Below are positions 1 to 11,701 of a DNA stretch of 64,000 bases, in pieces (the first letter of the stretch is position 1; every line of letters begins with the position of its first letter). The stretch lies in assembly GCA_002049455.2 (NCBI GenBank), contig KV918799.1, positions 1 through 64,000 of the forward strand, in the 5' to 3' direction. The translations under genes and the position numbers were made by a program. The notes under the pieces were generated by a model. The model ran no database searches. It saw nothing but the letters and a program-made list of their open reading frames with translations, and had not been told where the DNA came from. The stretch comes from Porphyra umbilicalis (taxonomy: Eukaryota; Rhodophyta; Bangiophyceae; Bangiales; Bangiaceae).

Positions 1-1498
1 CATGGAGGAAAAAAACGAACGTCAGTACAGCGCGACTTGTATGGCGTGCGGATGGGGGGAGGGAGGGGGGCAAAGAATGGGGCAGATGCGGCAAGAGAAA
101 GGGGGAGGAGGGGGGGCAAAAAAAGGGGCGGATGCGGAGCGCGGGCCCGAAGAAGGAGCGGATGCGGCGCGCGCGTCGAAGAGAGAGCATGGCGGTGCGG
201 TGACGACGATGGAGTGGTGGTGTGAAAGGCCCGACGGAGGGGCCAGATGACAAGATGGCGAAACGACGGAAGAGAGCGGAGAGGCAGTGCAGGCGCGCTG
301 CTGACCATTTCTGGGCCTTGGTGTGGAGTGTATACTGTACAGTGGGGGTTCCCCGAAGGCATCTGTAAACGCTTTTGGTGGAATCTGTAATCGCTTGCGT
401 GTGTAACCCATCTGGACCAGAGCGATCGTGAGCCATCGATGCTGAAACGTGGATATTCTTGATTGGGCGTGCAGAAGGGACCATCCAATCAAATGGCCTA
501 GAGGGTGACCAACAAACAGACCAGGGCCATCAGTTTTATGCAACGTGGCTGCCTGAGTGTTGAGAACGCGAATGGATCCTACATACTAGAAGCATCGTAT
601 GACGCGCCAAGATATTTCAATTGGTCAACTGTCATGGACTGGACCGCCTCAGGGTGGCGGTTGTGGTCTCAGCAACCCCTTTCAAGACCCTCTCCCTGGG
701 CCAGCAAGGCCCTGATCCTGGCCACATCTTGCTGGCCCGGCCCACGCGGCATGAGCGATCGAGCCTGACGTGGATGACCACCAGGCCAGTCCGAACACCC
801 CATGATGCCATCATTGGCACGCCCGCGGCCCCGTGTCAATCGCAGGACGGGCGCGCGCTCGAGCAGGACCCGTGGCAGTCTCCAATCAGTGCGCGGCTGC
901 CAGCCGTGTGACTGCTGAGCTGCTGGACGACAAACGCCACCCGCCGCCATCACGCGTGCACGTGCACGCAACTCACACTGACCGCCATCGGCCCGAAAAC
1001 AGACCAACTCCTCTGCAGCGCGTGGCAAGACGGCACAAGACCGCACCACCGTGGTGCCGAGCTGACCAACCAATCTCCTCCGGTGCGGCAGGACTGCCGA
1101 ACACGGCACGCGATTGGTGCAACAAGTGGACGGAATCAGTGGGTTGGCCACTCGAAGGGGGCGTTAGAGCCAAGGTCGACTCTTTCGTGGCTCCCCCAGG
1201 GCCCGTGCACAGGTGCGGTGTGGTGTGGTCGAAGGACAGTGTCGGTTTGACCTGTGCACCGCCGGCTGGCGAGTCAACTAGCTTGGTCGCTGCTGGCCTG
1301 ACGTCGTCGTACACGTCGCCGCCTACTAAATCCCCTGCTCTCCTCCCACCCCAAGCTTGTGTGCACACCTTCCTTGTACCTCACTTCCCCCCTTTCCGGT
1401 AGTGTCCGACGTCCCGTGCTCGTGTGGTGCCCCCACCGTGGCGCTGCCCCCCCCGTTAGTTGGCCTGTGCCGTCCCTCTTGGGCCACCCCTGTCGGTC
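1..1498. other. No supportable gene; GC-rich flank
   Basis: I see no protein-like reading frame here. Positions about 50-200 are strongly purine/G-rich with repeated GGATGCGG-type words, and the short open frames they give on both strands are Gly/Arg or Pro/Ser low-complexity. From about 300 to 700 the composition becomes more even. The last few hundred bases are the presumed 5' flank of the gene that starts at 1499. Confidence 0.5.
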
Positions 1499-2716
1499 AT
1501 GTGCTTTGTTGCCTCGTGCAATGCCGGCGGCAGCGTCGTGTCGTTGCGCTTTGAGCCGCTGAGCAGTGCCCGCGCGCTTGCGGCCGCTGCCACCGCGGCG
1601 GCGGGGCCTGAAGAGCCTGCGCGCGCCTCGACGGTCACCTGGTGGGACAGCGCCGATGCTGACCACCTGCGCGATATCCCCGCGCTCGTGTCGATCACAG
1701 AGAAGCGGGAGGCTGCTGATGCTGCAACTTCCGTCGTGGGCACTGCGGCTGTCGGCTCGGACGCTACCTATGATGCTGCCTGCAACGTTGGCGACGATGC
1801 CGCGTATGGCGTCGCCACGAACCGCGTGGGCACCCAGCCGCCGCTGCCCGAGTACTACTATGATGGCAACGGCGGCAACATGGACGGGATAGCCACGGGG
1901 TCGGCCGCATGGACGGCTTCCACGGCTGTCCCAACGGGCATGTATTCGCAGGGGCCGCCCTCTGTCGGTGCCGAGGCGACCGTCAAGCCTGAACCGTTGT
2001 CACCCATCTCGGTCGAAGGCGGCGCGATGATAGACGACCCGTCTCTGTTGTGCTTCCTCGACGGACAACTCCCCGACCGCCTGCCATCGCTTCCTCCTCT
2101 TCCTTCCGACGCGACATTCTCGATGCACACGGATGGAGCATCCCGGAGCGGCGCTGTGCAGGGTGATGGTGGCGCCGGTGGCAGTGGCGGTGGCGGTAGC
2201 GATGGTGGCGTTGATGGCAACAGCTGTGGCCCCCTTGTTGCTGATCCAGACGTGGTGCCTACCTTTGACACCTTCTATTCGATGATTCCCGAGGAGTGCC
2301 TCCCTGTTGATAACATGGAGATGGTCCACGAGCAGCGCCTTGGCTGCGTGTACCGGGTGCTCGAGCGGGTGGGCGGCGAGACCATTGACGGTCGACGGCG
2401 GCGGGGCCGCAAGCGGGTCCACCCCAAGCCGCCCTCGCGCATGCTTGCGGACCTGGCATCCATTGACAGCTGCACTCACATCCTGGACGGCGTCGCCTCC
2501 GAAGCGACTGTCCGGCAAGCGGAGATGCGTGTAGAGATGGCGCGCTTGCTGGCTACCAGGGACGGCTTGCTCGCGTCAAAGGCGGCGGCCGCGGCGGCAG
2601 CTTCTGCAGCGGCAGGGCGATCGGTCACCGTCGACGGCTGGGGCGAAGTGTTGAACGCAATGGCGGCGTGGAACTCGGAGCCGGAGGAGCAGGCTATGGA
2701 GCCGGCCTTTTGCTGA
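1499..2716 (+). CDS. Unidentified protein with basic cluster (possible nuclear protein)
   Basis: Single open frame of about 405 codons. I chose the first ATG (1499) because the open frame upstream of it has no other ATG. I do not recognise a domain. The N-terminal two thirds is Ala/Gly/Ser-rich with acidic and Tyr/Pro patches and a VKPEPLSP motif resembling a SUMO-acceptor consensus (VKPE). A Gly/Ser spacer lies near 2160-2220. The C-terminal third looks more structured: a helical stretch around MVHEQRLGCVYRVLERV, then a basic cluster RRRRGRKRVHPK that would serve as a nuclear localisation signal, then a helix-rich tail. Strong third-position G/C matches the NSF gene. A transcription regulator is possible but is inference only. 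Confidence 0.55.
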   Translation: MCFVASCNAGGSVVSLRFEPLSSARALAAAATAAAGPEEPARASTVTWWDSADADHLRDIPALVSITEKREAADAATSVVGTAAVGSDATYDAACNVGDDAAYGVATNRVGTQPPLPEYYYDGNGGNMDGIATGSAAWTASTAVPTGMYSQGPPSVGAEATVKPEPLSPISVEGGAMIDDPSLLCFLDGQLPDRLPSLPPLPSDATFSMHTDGASRSGAVQGDGGAGGSGGGGSDGGVDGNSCGPLVADPDVVPTFDTFYSMIPEECLPVDNMEMVHEQRLGCVYRVLERVGGETIDGRRRRGRKRVHPKPPSRMLADLASIDSCTHILDGVASEATVRQAEMRVEMARLLATRDGLLASKAAAAAAASAAAGRSVTVDGWGEVLNAMAAWNSEPEEQAMEPAFC

Positions 2717-3868
2717 CGGTGTTTCCCCGGCTTGGGGGGGGAAAGGGGTTTGGAGGAGTCCTTCCCCCTGTACCCTGTGTGGCCGCCTTGACGACCCTTC
2801 CCAGCCCGACCGTATCAGCCGAGTGGCTGTAGCTTGTTGCCCCACGCTGACCTGCGAGGCGGCTATCTTGTCCATTATGGGGATGGACCGTGGTGTCGGA
2901 CCTACTTGTGCTTCAACGTGTTGCGATACGCGTGCGGCGGCCTGGACGCCCCGCGCCTGAGAAGGAGTCATTGTGCTCGCCTGGAACCGACGCTTCCGCT
3001 CGACCAACGAACGGTCGGAATCGCGGAGTGCGCCGACGGATAGGTTGAGCGCTCCTGGGCGGGGAATTGCTACCGGCCAGCAGCAAGTGTTGCTGGCTGA
3101 GCGGGTGGTGCAAGCCATCACCCTGCGGCCCGGGTCCCGCGACCTGGCGCTGTAACGTGCCGCCGTGGTGCCCGGCGCACCGGCCACCTGGCAGCTGTCG
3201 CTGCCACTGTAGCCGAGAGCTTTGCTTTCTGTACGGCTGCTGCCCAATATGCGTTTTACTTGTTGCCGCTTTGTGAACTGAGAGCCTTCGTTTGGCTAGT
3301 CTTCTTATGCTGCCGCAATCTTGCTCCCCGCGGGGGTGCCCAACCAGTTCTCTGTGCGTGTGCATCTTTGTGGACGTTTTCCAAGCGGTGGCGAGGGTGT
3401 CCCGCTGTGTCCACGTTGTGGTTTCTTGTTACCACTCCCTTGTCTGTTATGGCTGTTTTCCTCAGCGGTGGGTGCGGCCATTTCCTTTGGTTTCTTCTAC
3501 TCTGTGGTCGACATCTACAGCCGGTTTAGTTCTTTTGCTCTTGGCGGAGGATGTTGATGTTTGTTTGCGTTCCTGCCTCGAGTAGCACGTACACTTGGCC
3601 GCGAGTGCTGGCAGAAGCTTGGCAGCTCATTCGACGGCAGAGCACATGCAGCTGATCCACTGCGGTTTGTGTTGATGCCGCTGCGCTTCTCCATGCGCAC
3701 GGGCATTGGGTGGCGTTCACCACTCATAATCCAACCTCATGACGTCCCTCTTCAGTCCTCGCCCAGACCACATTCTCCCAAAATTGGACGAAAGACGAAC
3801 ACCGTGAAATGGGGCACCACGGTTTGCAAACGACCGCATGCCAACCCCCTCCGCCAGTCAACCTGCTC
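2717..3868. other. Intergenic, between two convergent genes
   Basis: Lies between the 3' ends of the + gene at 1499-2716 and the - strand NSF gene. T/G-rich stretches around 3240-3600 give short hydrophobic open frames without recognisable features. These look like 3' untranslated or spacer DNA. Confidence 0.5.
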
Positions 3869-6208
3869 CTAAGCCACATTCTGCAAGACCGACGCCAGCC
3901 GCCCCATCTCCATTGCATACGTGCCGTCGCCACGGCCGGTACGCGCCATCTCGAGCACCATCAGCAGCTTTTTGATGCCCATATCCTCCGCCGCCAGAAG
4001 CTGAATGGCCGACGACCGCTCCGACGCCGACCCAAACCGCACGGCGGCGCCGTGCGTCCCTGCCGCCACCGCCGCCCCCTCCGCGTCCGTGTCAAACACT
4101 ACCGGGGAGGAGACGGCGGTGCCGTCGACAACCGCCGCCACCTCCGTGACATTAAGCGGCAGCGTCGAGAGGGTGGCGTTAAACGCCGTCCGCATGCTCA
4201 GCTGCTCCATTACCTCCGCGTCGCCAGTCGTGGCGACGATGAGCAGCCGCCGCCCCGGCGGGGGCATAGACTTAACAAGCACAAGCAGCGTCTGGAGGAG
4301 CACGTTGGAGAAGCGCGGCCCGATGGGCGCATATTCAATCATCCGCTCAATGTTGTCGAGGACAACGACCGAGAGAGGCGACTTGTGGGCGTCGTCAAAG
4401 ACGCGCGCCAGCGCTGCACACTTGGCGGGCTCCGAGTAGCCCACAAACTGCTCGGGGGACACGAGCCGCACAAAGGGGAAGCCCGACTCGACAGCCAGCT
4501 TGGCCGCCAGCGCTGTCTTGCCCGTCCCTGCGCTACCCTCAATGAGCACCGACAGCAGCGGGTTACCCGTCGAGTGGGCGACCTCGTCGCGGAATAGCGC
4601 ACCGGCCGACAGCAGCGCCTGCGCCCGGGGTCCGTGCACCAAAAAGCCACCTAGCAGACACCGCGCAAAGTCATCCTTGGTCGCCCCGAGCGCCGGCTGC
4701 ACATCTTCGAGCGCCCGAGTGAAGTCATTGGCGCTGACGAGCACCTTGGTCCCGTCGACGGCGGCGTGCAGGTTGCGAAAGTCGACCAGCCGGTTCATGG
4801 CGTGGGAGGCGGCCGACTTGCAGACGCCCTCCAGCTCCGCGCCTGAGTAATTTTTGGAGCGCGCGGCGATGGACTCGACGCTGACGTCAGGGCCGAGCAT
4901 CTTATTGTCCCGCATTTTGCCTGTGTGGATGCGGAGGATCTGCGCCCGCCCGTGCTCGTCCGGCAGCGAAATCTCCACGTGCACCTCAAGGCGGCCCGGC
5001 CGCAGCAGCGCCTCGTCAATCATGTCCTTGCGGTTGGTCATACCAATGACCAAGATGTTGTTGAGCGAGTTGACGCCGTCAATCTTGGAGAGAAGCTGGT
5101 TGACGACTGTGTCGTGCACGGAACCGGCGGCCCCGGCGCCCGCCGAGCCGCGCTGCTTGCAGATGGCGTCGATTTCGTCAAAAATGATGATGTGGAGCTC
5201 CGATGCGTCGCCCGACTCTGCGTACTCGGCTTCGGCCGCCTCAAACAGCTTGCGGATGTTCTCCTCGCTCTGACCAACAAACTTGTTGAGAATCTCAGGG
5301 CCGTTGACGACTTGCGGCTCTCGACCGTTGAGCATCTTGCCAATCTGCCGCGCAATGAGTGTCTTGCCCGTCCCGGGTGGCCCGTACAGGAGCATCCCCT
5401 TGACGTGGGAGACGCCGAGCTTGGACACGACCGCAGGGGGAAAGACGCGCGACGCAAAAGCGCGCCGAAAGATGGCCGAGAACTCCTTGTCCAACCCACC
5501 AATGCCCATCTTCTCAAAGTCAAAGTCCGCCCGGAAGATCTCTTTTGGCCGCGCCGCCCCCCCGCCGCCCGACAGTTTGAGTTTGGTGCCTGGTGCTTTG
5601 GCCACGAACAGCTCCGCCGCTGCACCGAGTGCCGCCACCCGCACCTGGTCGCCCGCCTCGGTGGCCAGTGACGACACCTTGACGGTCAGGTTGGTGCCGT
5701 AAAAGTCCACGACAAACGTCTGGCTAAGCGACGCCACCTGCCCCCGCAACCGCCGGCCGAGCAGCTCGACCAGCCGCTCCCCGTCGACAGACGCCCCAGC
5801 GGCGGCGGCGGCTTTGAGAGCGTCAACCTCGAATGTCGCCGCCGCCGCGTCAATGACCTTGCCGCCTGGCCACAGAAACGGCACGAGCGTAACGTCGTCA
5901 CCGAGAGCGACTTGTAGCTCCCGCCGCTGGATGGCATTGAAGGCGAGGCAGCCGGGCTCAATCGCCGCAAATGCCGCCACCGCGTAGACGTACGACGCAG
6001 GAGCCACATTTCCAGTGCGGACGGCTGACGACAGGTGTGCCAGATATAGACCGTCGACGTTAGCGTGCATGCCTGACGAGGACAGGTCTTTTTGGGTGGT
6101 GTACACCCGGTTGCTCAGCGCCAGCTCTTGACTGGGACACGACGCTGCCCGCATCGTCGTGCCGCCACCGCCGCCGCCGCCGAGCATGCCACCGAGCTTC
6201 CACGACAT
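3869..6208 (-). CDS. NSF: N-ethylmaleimide-sensitive factor (NSF/Sec18), vesicle-fusing AAA ATPase
   Basis: Hexameric AAA+ ATPase that disassembles cis-SNARE complexes with alpha-SNAP on secretory and endocytic membranes. The frame gives about 779 residues from the ATG at 6208 (MSWKLGG), close to the family's usual 740-760. The open frame continues upstream, but those residues do not resemble NSF. The N domain begins with MRAASCPSQELALSNRV. D1 has Walker A GPPGTGKT near residues 276-283 and Walker B IIIFDEID near 340-347, followed by the MTNRKD and LLRPGRLE sensor/arginine-finger segments. D2 has GSAGTGKT near 558-565, VVVLDNIE near 614-621 and the diagnostic YAPIGPRFSN segment; the weaker D2 Walker B (DNIE) agrees with D2 serving mainly in hexamer assembly. 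No intron or damage is visible; it ends with a normal TAG. Confidence 0.96.
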   Translation of the reverse strand: MSWKLGGMLGGGGGGGTTMRAASCPSQELALSNRVYTTQKDLSSSGMHANVDGLYLAHLSSAVRTGNVAPASYVYAVAAFAAIEPGCLAFNAIQRRELQVALGDDVTLVPFLWPGGKVIDAAAATFEVDALKAAAAAGASVDGERLVELLGRRLRGQVASLSQTFVVDFYGTNLTVKVSSLATEAGDQVRVAALGAAAELFVAKAPGTKLKLSGGGGAARPKEIFRADFDFEKMGIGGLDKEFSAIFRRAFASRVFPPAVVSKLGVSHVKGMLLYGPPGTGKTLIARQIGKMLNGREPQVVNGPEILNKFVGQSEENIRKLFEAAEAEYAESGDASELHIIIFDEIDAICKQRGSAGAGAAGSVHDTVVNQLLSKIDGVNSLNNILVIGMTNRKDMIDEALLRPGRLEVHVEISLPDEHGRAQILRIHTGKMRDNKMLGPDVSVESIAARSKNYSGAELEGVCKSAASHAMNRLVDFRNLHAAVDGTKVLVSANDFTRALEDVQPALGATKDDFARCLLGGFLVHGPRAQALLSAGALFRDEVAHSTGNPLLSVLIEGSAGTGKTALAAKLAVESGFPFVRLVSPEQFVGYSEPAKCAALARVFDDAHKSPLSVVVLDNIERMIEYAPIGPRFSNVLLQTLLVLVKSMPPPGRRLLIVATTGDAEVMEQLSMRTAFNATLSTLPLNVTEVAAVVDGTAVSSPVVFDTDAEGAAVAAGTHGAAVRFGSASERSSAIQLLAAEDMGIKKLLMVLEMARTGRGDGTYAMEMGRLASVLQNVA

Positions 6209-9140
6209 GGCGGCCGGCTCGTGGGGACACAGCCCGTTCTGCCCGAGTGAAGGTGCTTTAAGGACAGCCCTCACCGACCGAATATGGCTGCTTTCAAGAA
6301 GCCAAAATGACGCCAGGGAGGTCAAGCCTGGTACTTCCGCGTCACCAGTCGTAGCAGCAGCAGCGACGGGGCTGGCGGTCGGAACCACGCTAAGGCGAGC
6401 GTTGCCCGCGCAGCCCCGCGCGGGCAAGGCGGCCACTCACACAACGTGCAGATCCGGCAGAGAGGGGACCAGACAGCACACGTCTGAATGCAACTCACCG
6501 AGCTGACACTTTCCAATTGAAAGTGTAAATACGATTGCCTGCTCATACTAACTGAAAGCGCGTTCGCGAAAACACCCTGGACTTGCGAAACGAAAGATTG
6601 ACAAGAGCGACACGTGCGTCTTCTGAGGGTGCTCTGACAAGAGACAACACTGCTCAGACACAATGCCACCTACACCTACGCCACTGTCTCGCCACACCAA
6701 AACAGCTTTTTTGCCTTTTTTCACCACTTTCTCACCCACACCACAGGGCGGCCACCACGGGAGCCCCGTACAATCGCCCTTGCGCAGTCTTCGCCACGCA
6801 GACCACGCGAGTGGACGGCGGACCAGCGGGGCGACCGCGGGGGGCTTCGATCCCTGCCCCAACCTGTCTCCACGCGCCCCTACGTCCTTTGCGCCAGAGG
6901 AAAGCCCCGCATCCCCCTCGTCGGCGTGGCGCTCGGCGCCGGCGCCCACCGAGACGCCGTGCCCTCTCCGCGCCGCCTTTGGCGTCGCGGCCGCGGGTGC
7001 GCGGCGGCGGCGGAGCGCCGCTTCCGCCGCGCCCGCGCGCACGCGCGCGATGCCTCGGTGCGGGAGACGGCTCGGGCCTGACCGGGGGCCCCCGCTCCAT
7101 TGGCCGGCAGGGCGGCCACTGCGTGCCCGTTGCCGCTGCCAGGTGGGGCGGGGGGGTGCCGACGCTCCGGAGGCGGCGGCCGTCGGGGAGGCCACCACAG
7201 GCCTCCCCCACGCGCACACACGCGCAGCGTCGACGGGGCGCACCCGCCGGCGGAGGCGACGACCACCGGCAGCGAGGGGCAGGGTCGGGAGTGCCCCCAA
7301 CCCCGTGCCGGCGCCACACCATTGAAAGGGGGGGGCAAGGCCAGCGGCAGCGCCGCCGTAGGCGACCCGACGGCGCCACACCGCGGGCAGCCGTGGCGGC
7401 GCCCGCCGGCCGGCCTCCGCCGTGGCAGTCGCGCGCGACCGCCGACGCCACGGCGGCGGGGCGAAAACGCAGCCGTGGCTTCGGCTACCGCCCTCATGGG
7501 CACGCCAGTGGACGCCGTGGCGACGGCGGTGGCGGCAGTGGCGGCGAGGCGCGGCGGCTCAGGCGCCACCATCCCGTCGGGGGGGCGCACCGCCTCCCGC
7601 GCCCAACCGTTCCGGCGGCCGCCGCGCGACGGGCGGTGGTGGCTGCCGCGCCGCCGCCGCCGACGAGCCCGGGCCCCGCCACGACGGGGGGTACGACCGC
7701 CGCGGCCGCCGCTGCCACCGCGGCCACTACCGCTGCGGCCGCGGCCGCGGCCGCTGCCCTCCGCCGAGTGCAGGCGCGCTCCGCGCGCGCGGTCGTCGAC
7801 CGCCGACCGCCGGGTGGGCGGCAGGCGCGGCGGCAACGCTGCCAGCGGCGGTGGCCGCCCCCTCCACCCGCCGCGCGCGGGTGAGCCGCGCGTGGCACGC
7901 GGCGCGCGGCCGGGCGCAAGAGAGAGAGATCGGGCATGCGTCCTGGCACGCGGCGCACGGCCAGTCGGTGCACGGACAGGGGAGCCACCGACTGACAAAG
8001 TGCAAGGACGCCGCCCTGCCCCGCTCAAAAATTCAAAAATTGAAGAGGGCGCAAGCCCAGCGAACAGCCTCGGCGCGTGCCACCTCAGAAAGATGGTCCG
8101 AAGGAATGTAAAACAACAGCATATCATACGAAAGCAATGATGCAAACGATCCTCTCCAGGAGCGCCACTTTGCCTTACAAACACAGTGCATCCCGGCCCT
8201 ATTGGCTCGCCGCAACCCCCACTCGTTTCGCTCTGCCGCAAACGTCGGCTGCGGCCGCGCCGCCAGCCACGCCGGGCGGCGGCGTCGCCACCCGCCCCAT
8301 CGCCTGGGGCCGTCCTCCCGCCCTGCGACACCCCCCCCCTCCTCTCGACGCAGAGGCCGCGCGGATGGCAACAGGAAATAACGGCGGGCGACGAGGAAGG
8401 CGACGCGGGGGCTCCCCACCGCCCACCGCTTGCTCGTCAGCAACAGTACATGGCACAGCGGCTCGCTCACCCGCCTGCGCGCCCGCGAGGGGGGCGCGAC
8501 CGACTCGACCATCGGGCCCCAACGGGCGACATGCGCCGATGACAACTGCCACGCGCAGGAACCCCCCCCCCCCCCCCCTTCTCAAGTCTCCCTACCCGGC
8601 ACCCCGCCACGCCACGCTTCCCCGCCCCGCCGCTCTCCCCCCCCCCACCGCCAGCGGTGCGCCGCCTCCCGCCCGCGCCTCGACAGCACCGTCAAAGGCG
8701 AAAGATCGCCGCGGACCTGCCGTCCGCCGTCGGCCACGGCGGCGGCCAATGCCAGTGACGGTGCCAGTGACGGCCGCGCGTGGGCGCCGCCTGCTCTGGG
8801 TGCTTGCGGCGGCTGTACGCGCGCCAGCGGTGGCCGCCGTGCCCGTCCCTGCGCCGACTGCGGTAAGCTTCCCGCCCGTGTCCGCACCGCCGCGGTCGCG
8901 GCCGTCGCACGTGGCGCCCCGCAGCGTGGCGCCAGTCGGCGACGCTGCGTCGGCGGCGGCGGCGGCGCCAGCACTGTGCGTCGCCCGCCTCCACGCGGTG
9001 GCCGTCCGTCGGCCGCCTCGCAGTGGGGGGGGCACCCGCGCGGCGGCCGCATCGGCCGGAGGCGTCGTCAGGCCGCGCCTGGCAAGTGCAGCCGCGGTGG
9101 GGGCGGCGAGTGGCTCGCCATCCATGGCCTCATGATGCTG
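6209..9140. other. GC-rich low-complexity region, no gene called
   Basis: Very high GC with long open frames on both strands that are almost entirely Arg/Pro/Ala/Gly. This is what stop-poor GC-rich DNA yields by chance. A plus-strand frame near 8800-8870 contains paired CxxC words (ACGGC...PCADCG) followed by a GTAAGC splice-donor-like word, but there is no other support for a gene. A C run lies at about 8565-8579 and a C-rich run at 8638-8646. Confidence 0.45.
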
Positions 9141-10627
9141 CACTCCTCTACGCAAGCGAACAGCACTTACATGAACCATCATCACATACTGGGAAATCCA
9201 ACGACTTGTAGCAGGGTTATTAGGTTAATCAGCCTTTACACAATCATCCAAAGAAGCGCTCAATCTTTGAAAGTCATCATACAGGTGAAGGTCCACACAG
9301 GCGATTTTGGCCATTGTGACCAGTACAGCCGATGACTCGGCTGAACATGCCTCTCAGAGAGCACAATCGCATCTTCTTCACAAGTACGGTTAACTGCTTC
9401 GACCGAGTGCAGCAGGAATCGTCGTTTCCAGCCTGTACAACGCACTCGACCGCGTTTTTCACCCCATTGAGGGCGATCCGTTGCTGGAAACCATACAAAC
9501 GACCCTCACAGAGACCGTGGGCACTTGCTCGAAAAAAGAAACACATGGGTGATATTGCCCAAGGCTTGCGAACATATCCATACCAAGAACCTACAGCACA
9601 ACGTCCTGTGTCGTTGTCACGGTCTCGTTTTACGTGCATAGCGTCTCGTTCTCAAGTACTCCCGCAACGTGCACTGGCCTCAGAAAAAAATTAAATGGGG
9701 CTCATGGGGTGGACGGTGGTCAGTGTCTGCTGATCTTGAGTAGTACCCTGAACGAGAGTCCTGGGAAATACATTCCTAGCCAACGCGTACAACGAGCTGC
9801 CCTCCCCAGCCCTTCATGGGCAAGGCCATGATGGCGGTCAACGCCGCCGCCTGGCCGCCACATCAGCCACAGATCACCAGTGACGGCCGCCCTCGCATCA
9901 TTGTCAAGCGCGCCACGAGCGAGTTGTACGTGAATGCGCCCCCAAGTTGGTACGCCCGCAGCTCCCTGCGACGTCGGGCCGCTGCCACCCACGCAATCAG
10001 CAACCGCAGGCCGACGCGCGTCTGACAACTGTGTCAACACCCGCCGGTCAGACATTCGCACCTCTGTGGGCCGCCCATGCCGCGGACGTGACGCGCATCT
10101 GAGGCCGCCGGGCACTTGAGACTGGCGGCCGCGGCGGCAGGGGCGCGGGGGCAGCGCTTCCCTCCTGCAACCACACGGAGGGTGTGACCGCCACTGCGTG
10201 GCACAGGGACCGCGCGCCGCTTGGCCGTAGTAGCAGTGCACACCCTCTGTCTACATCGCGAGCACCTCAACTCGCAGGATGCGCGCGCGGCGCGCTACGC
10301 ATGGGGCGGCCGCGCAGCCCGGTACGTTTCGGGACAGGGTTGCCCTACTGAGCTACGAGCAGGCATGTTGGGGACTTGGGTGGTTGCCACACCACCTGGT
10401 TGAAAAAAGCACTCTTCAGTGGCGTAGTCAACGACCGCACCGTGTCAACAAAGCGAGGCACCACGCACCACGCACCACGTGACCGGCTCTCGCTCCCATG
10501 ACCACGTGCGGCGGACCCGACACAGCGGGCAACCCGCGTCCACTCACAGCGACCGTCTCCCATGGTCGCACCGTCGAAAGCGCCACCGCTTAGATTTCAA
10601 ACCCCCCTACTGGCGCCAGTCCGACGC
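9141..10627. other. Intergenic, no gene seen
   Basis: Composition falls to a more balanced level between about 9150 and 9750. The only open frames are short and without features, and no RNA gene could be recognised. Confidence 0.45.
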
Positions 10628-11701
10628 TCACCACAAACGGGCTGCTGCCGTTTGGCGCGCGGATCGGCGGCGCCGCCGGGGGCGCCCGCGGCACCTGCAC
10701 AGGCGGCAGCGACGGCTGCGGCGGCGGCGGTGGCGGCGGCGGTGGCGGCTGTATGGGCGTCGAATCGGGCACCCCCCCCCCCCCCCCCCCCCAAACCTAT
10801 CAGACTGCCCCGCCAGCGGCCGCGCACACCGCACCGACCGGCGGCGAAACGCCAGCGGCGGCAACTCCGACTGGCTCGTCGGCACCACCTTCCGACACGA
10901 GCACTCGCCCGCGTCCACGTCGGCGAGGCGCACGCGCCCGCTGCCCGGATCGACGCACACGGTCGGGAGCATCTTGATGCCCGACGGGGTGCACCCCGAC
11001 CACCCGTACATGCAGCCGCCCACGATGCCCATGGCGGTGGCGTGACTGCAGCAGGGGGTGAGAGCCGCCCCACACGCCGCCGCGACGGCCGACCAGGCGA
11101 GCGCGCGCTTCCTCTTTGCCGGCTTGCACGCGGGGGCGTTTGCGCCCGCCGCCGGTGGCGGCGTCGGGCGCGTGGCCGCCGACAGTGTCACCGCCGTGAC
11201 GGTCGGCAGCGTCGGTGGCAGCGGCGGCGGCGGGGACTGGCAGTTTGGGTGCCGGCGCGTCACGGCGGGGGGAGGCGGCAGCGACTTCGACACGGTCGCC
11301 ACGTGGGCGCACGCGCACCGCCCCGGCGGCGCCGGCACGGGCACCCCCGTCGCGGCGTCACACACAAACGGTTCGACGCGGGCGCCGCGCGCGGCGCACC
11401 CCGACAGGTGGTAGCAGCATCCGTCGCCGCGCGCGCAAAAGAGGGTGCCCCCCGTGCAGCAGCGGGACGCGTCCGCCGCGCACGTGGAGAGGGTGACGGT
11501 AAAGGCCGCGTCGCGGAGAGCGCGGGACGCGTCGCACGCCGCGTCGGCGAGCGCGAGCGCCGCCGCGGCGGCCGGCGGGAGGGGGGCGAGGAGGAGGGTG
11601 ACGGCGGCGGCGGTGGCGACGGCGGCCAGGGCGGTCGCCCCCGTCGCCGCCACCGCCGACGCGGCCGACCGGCGCCGGGGGGGAGAACGCCGCCGCGCCA
11701 T
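10628..11701 (-). CDS. Secreted or membrane-anchored Cys-rich protein with duplicated Cys domain
   Basis: From the ATG at 11701 the protein begins with a basic N-terminus (ARRRSPPRRR) and a long Ala/Leu/Val hydrophobic segment (residues about 13-50), a signal peptide or type II anchor. Two Cys-rich domains follow, joined by a Pro/Thr-rich linker. Domain 1 has Cys at about 74, 81-82, 102, 114, 129 and 131; domain 2 at 210, 217-218, 237, 249, 267 and 269. The spacing C-x6-CC ... C-x11-C ... CxC is repeated, so this is an internal duplication. The family is not recognised. Beyond residue 300 the frame runs into a 21-base C run at 10772-10792, so the C-terminal 50 or so residues are unreliable. 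It shares a 660-bp upstream gap with the divergent gene at 12363. Confidence 0.55.
   Translation of the reverse strand: MARRRSPPRRRSAASAVAATGATALAAVATAAAVTLLLAPLPPAAAAALALADAACDASRALRDAAFTVTLSTCAADASRCCTGGTLFCARGDGCCYHLSGCAARGARVEPFVCDAATGVPVPAPPGRCACAHVATVSKSLPPPPAVTRRHPNCQSPPPPLPPTLPTVTAVTLSAATRPTPPPAAGANAPACKPAKRKRALAWSAVAAACGAALTPCCSHATAMGIVGGCMYGWSGCTPSGIKMLPTVCVDPGSGRVRLADVDAGECSCRKVVPTSQSELPPLAFRRRSVRCARPLAGQSDRFGGGGGGGCPIRRPYSRHRRRHRRRRSRRCRLCRCRGRPRRRRRSARQTAAARLW
10772..10792. repeat. C21 homopolymer
   Basis: Twenty-one consecutive C on the + strand, inside the 3' part of the - strand Cys-rich gene. Length is likely to be misread or variable, so the reading frame downstream of it is uncertain. 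Confidence 0.9.

Noticed and set aside
6845..6875. tRNA T-loop-like word GCTTCGATCCCTGCCCC
   Set aside because: No D-arm, anticodon arm or acceptor pairing in either direction.
6583..8331. Long overlapping open frames on both strands (400-480 codons)
   Set aside because: Composition is Arg/Pro/Gly/Ala throughout and no frame stands out, as expected for very GC-rich noncoding DNA.
8790..8870. Zinc-ribbon-like CxxC...CxxC frame with a downstream GTAAGC
   Set aside because: It is embedded in GC-rich low-complexity DNA, with no conserved context or second exon. Probably chance.
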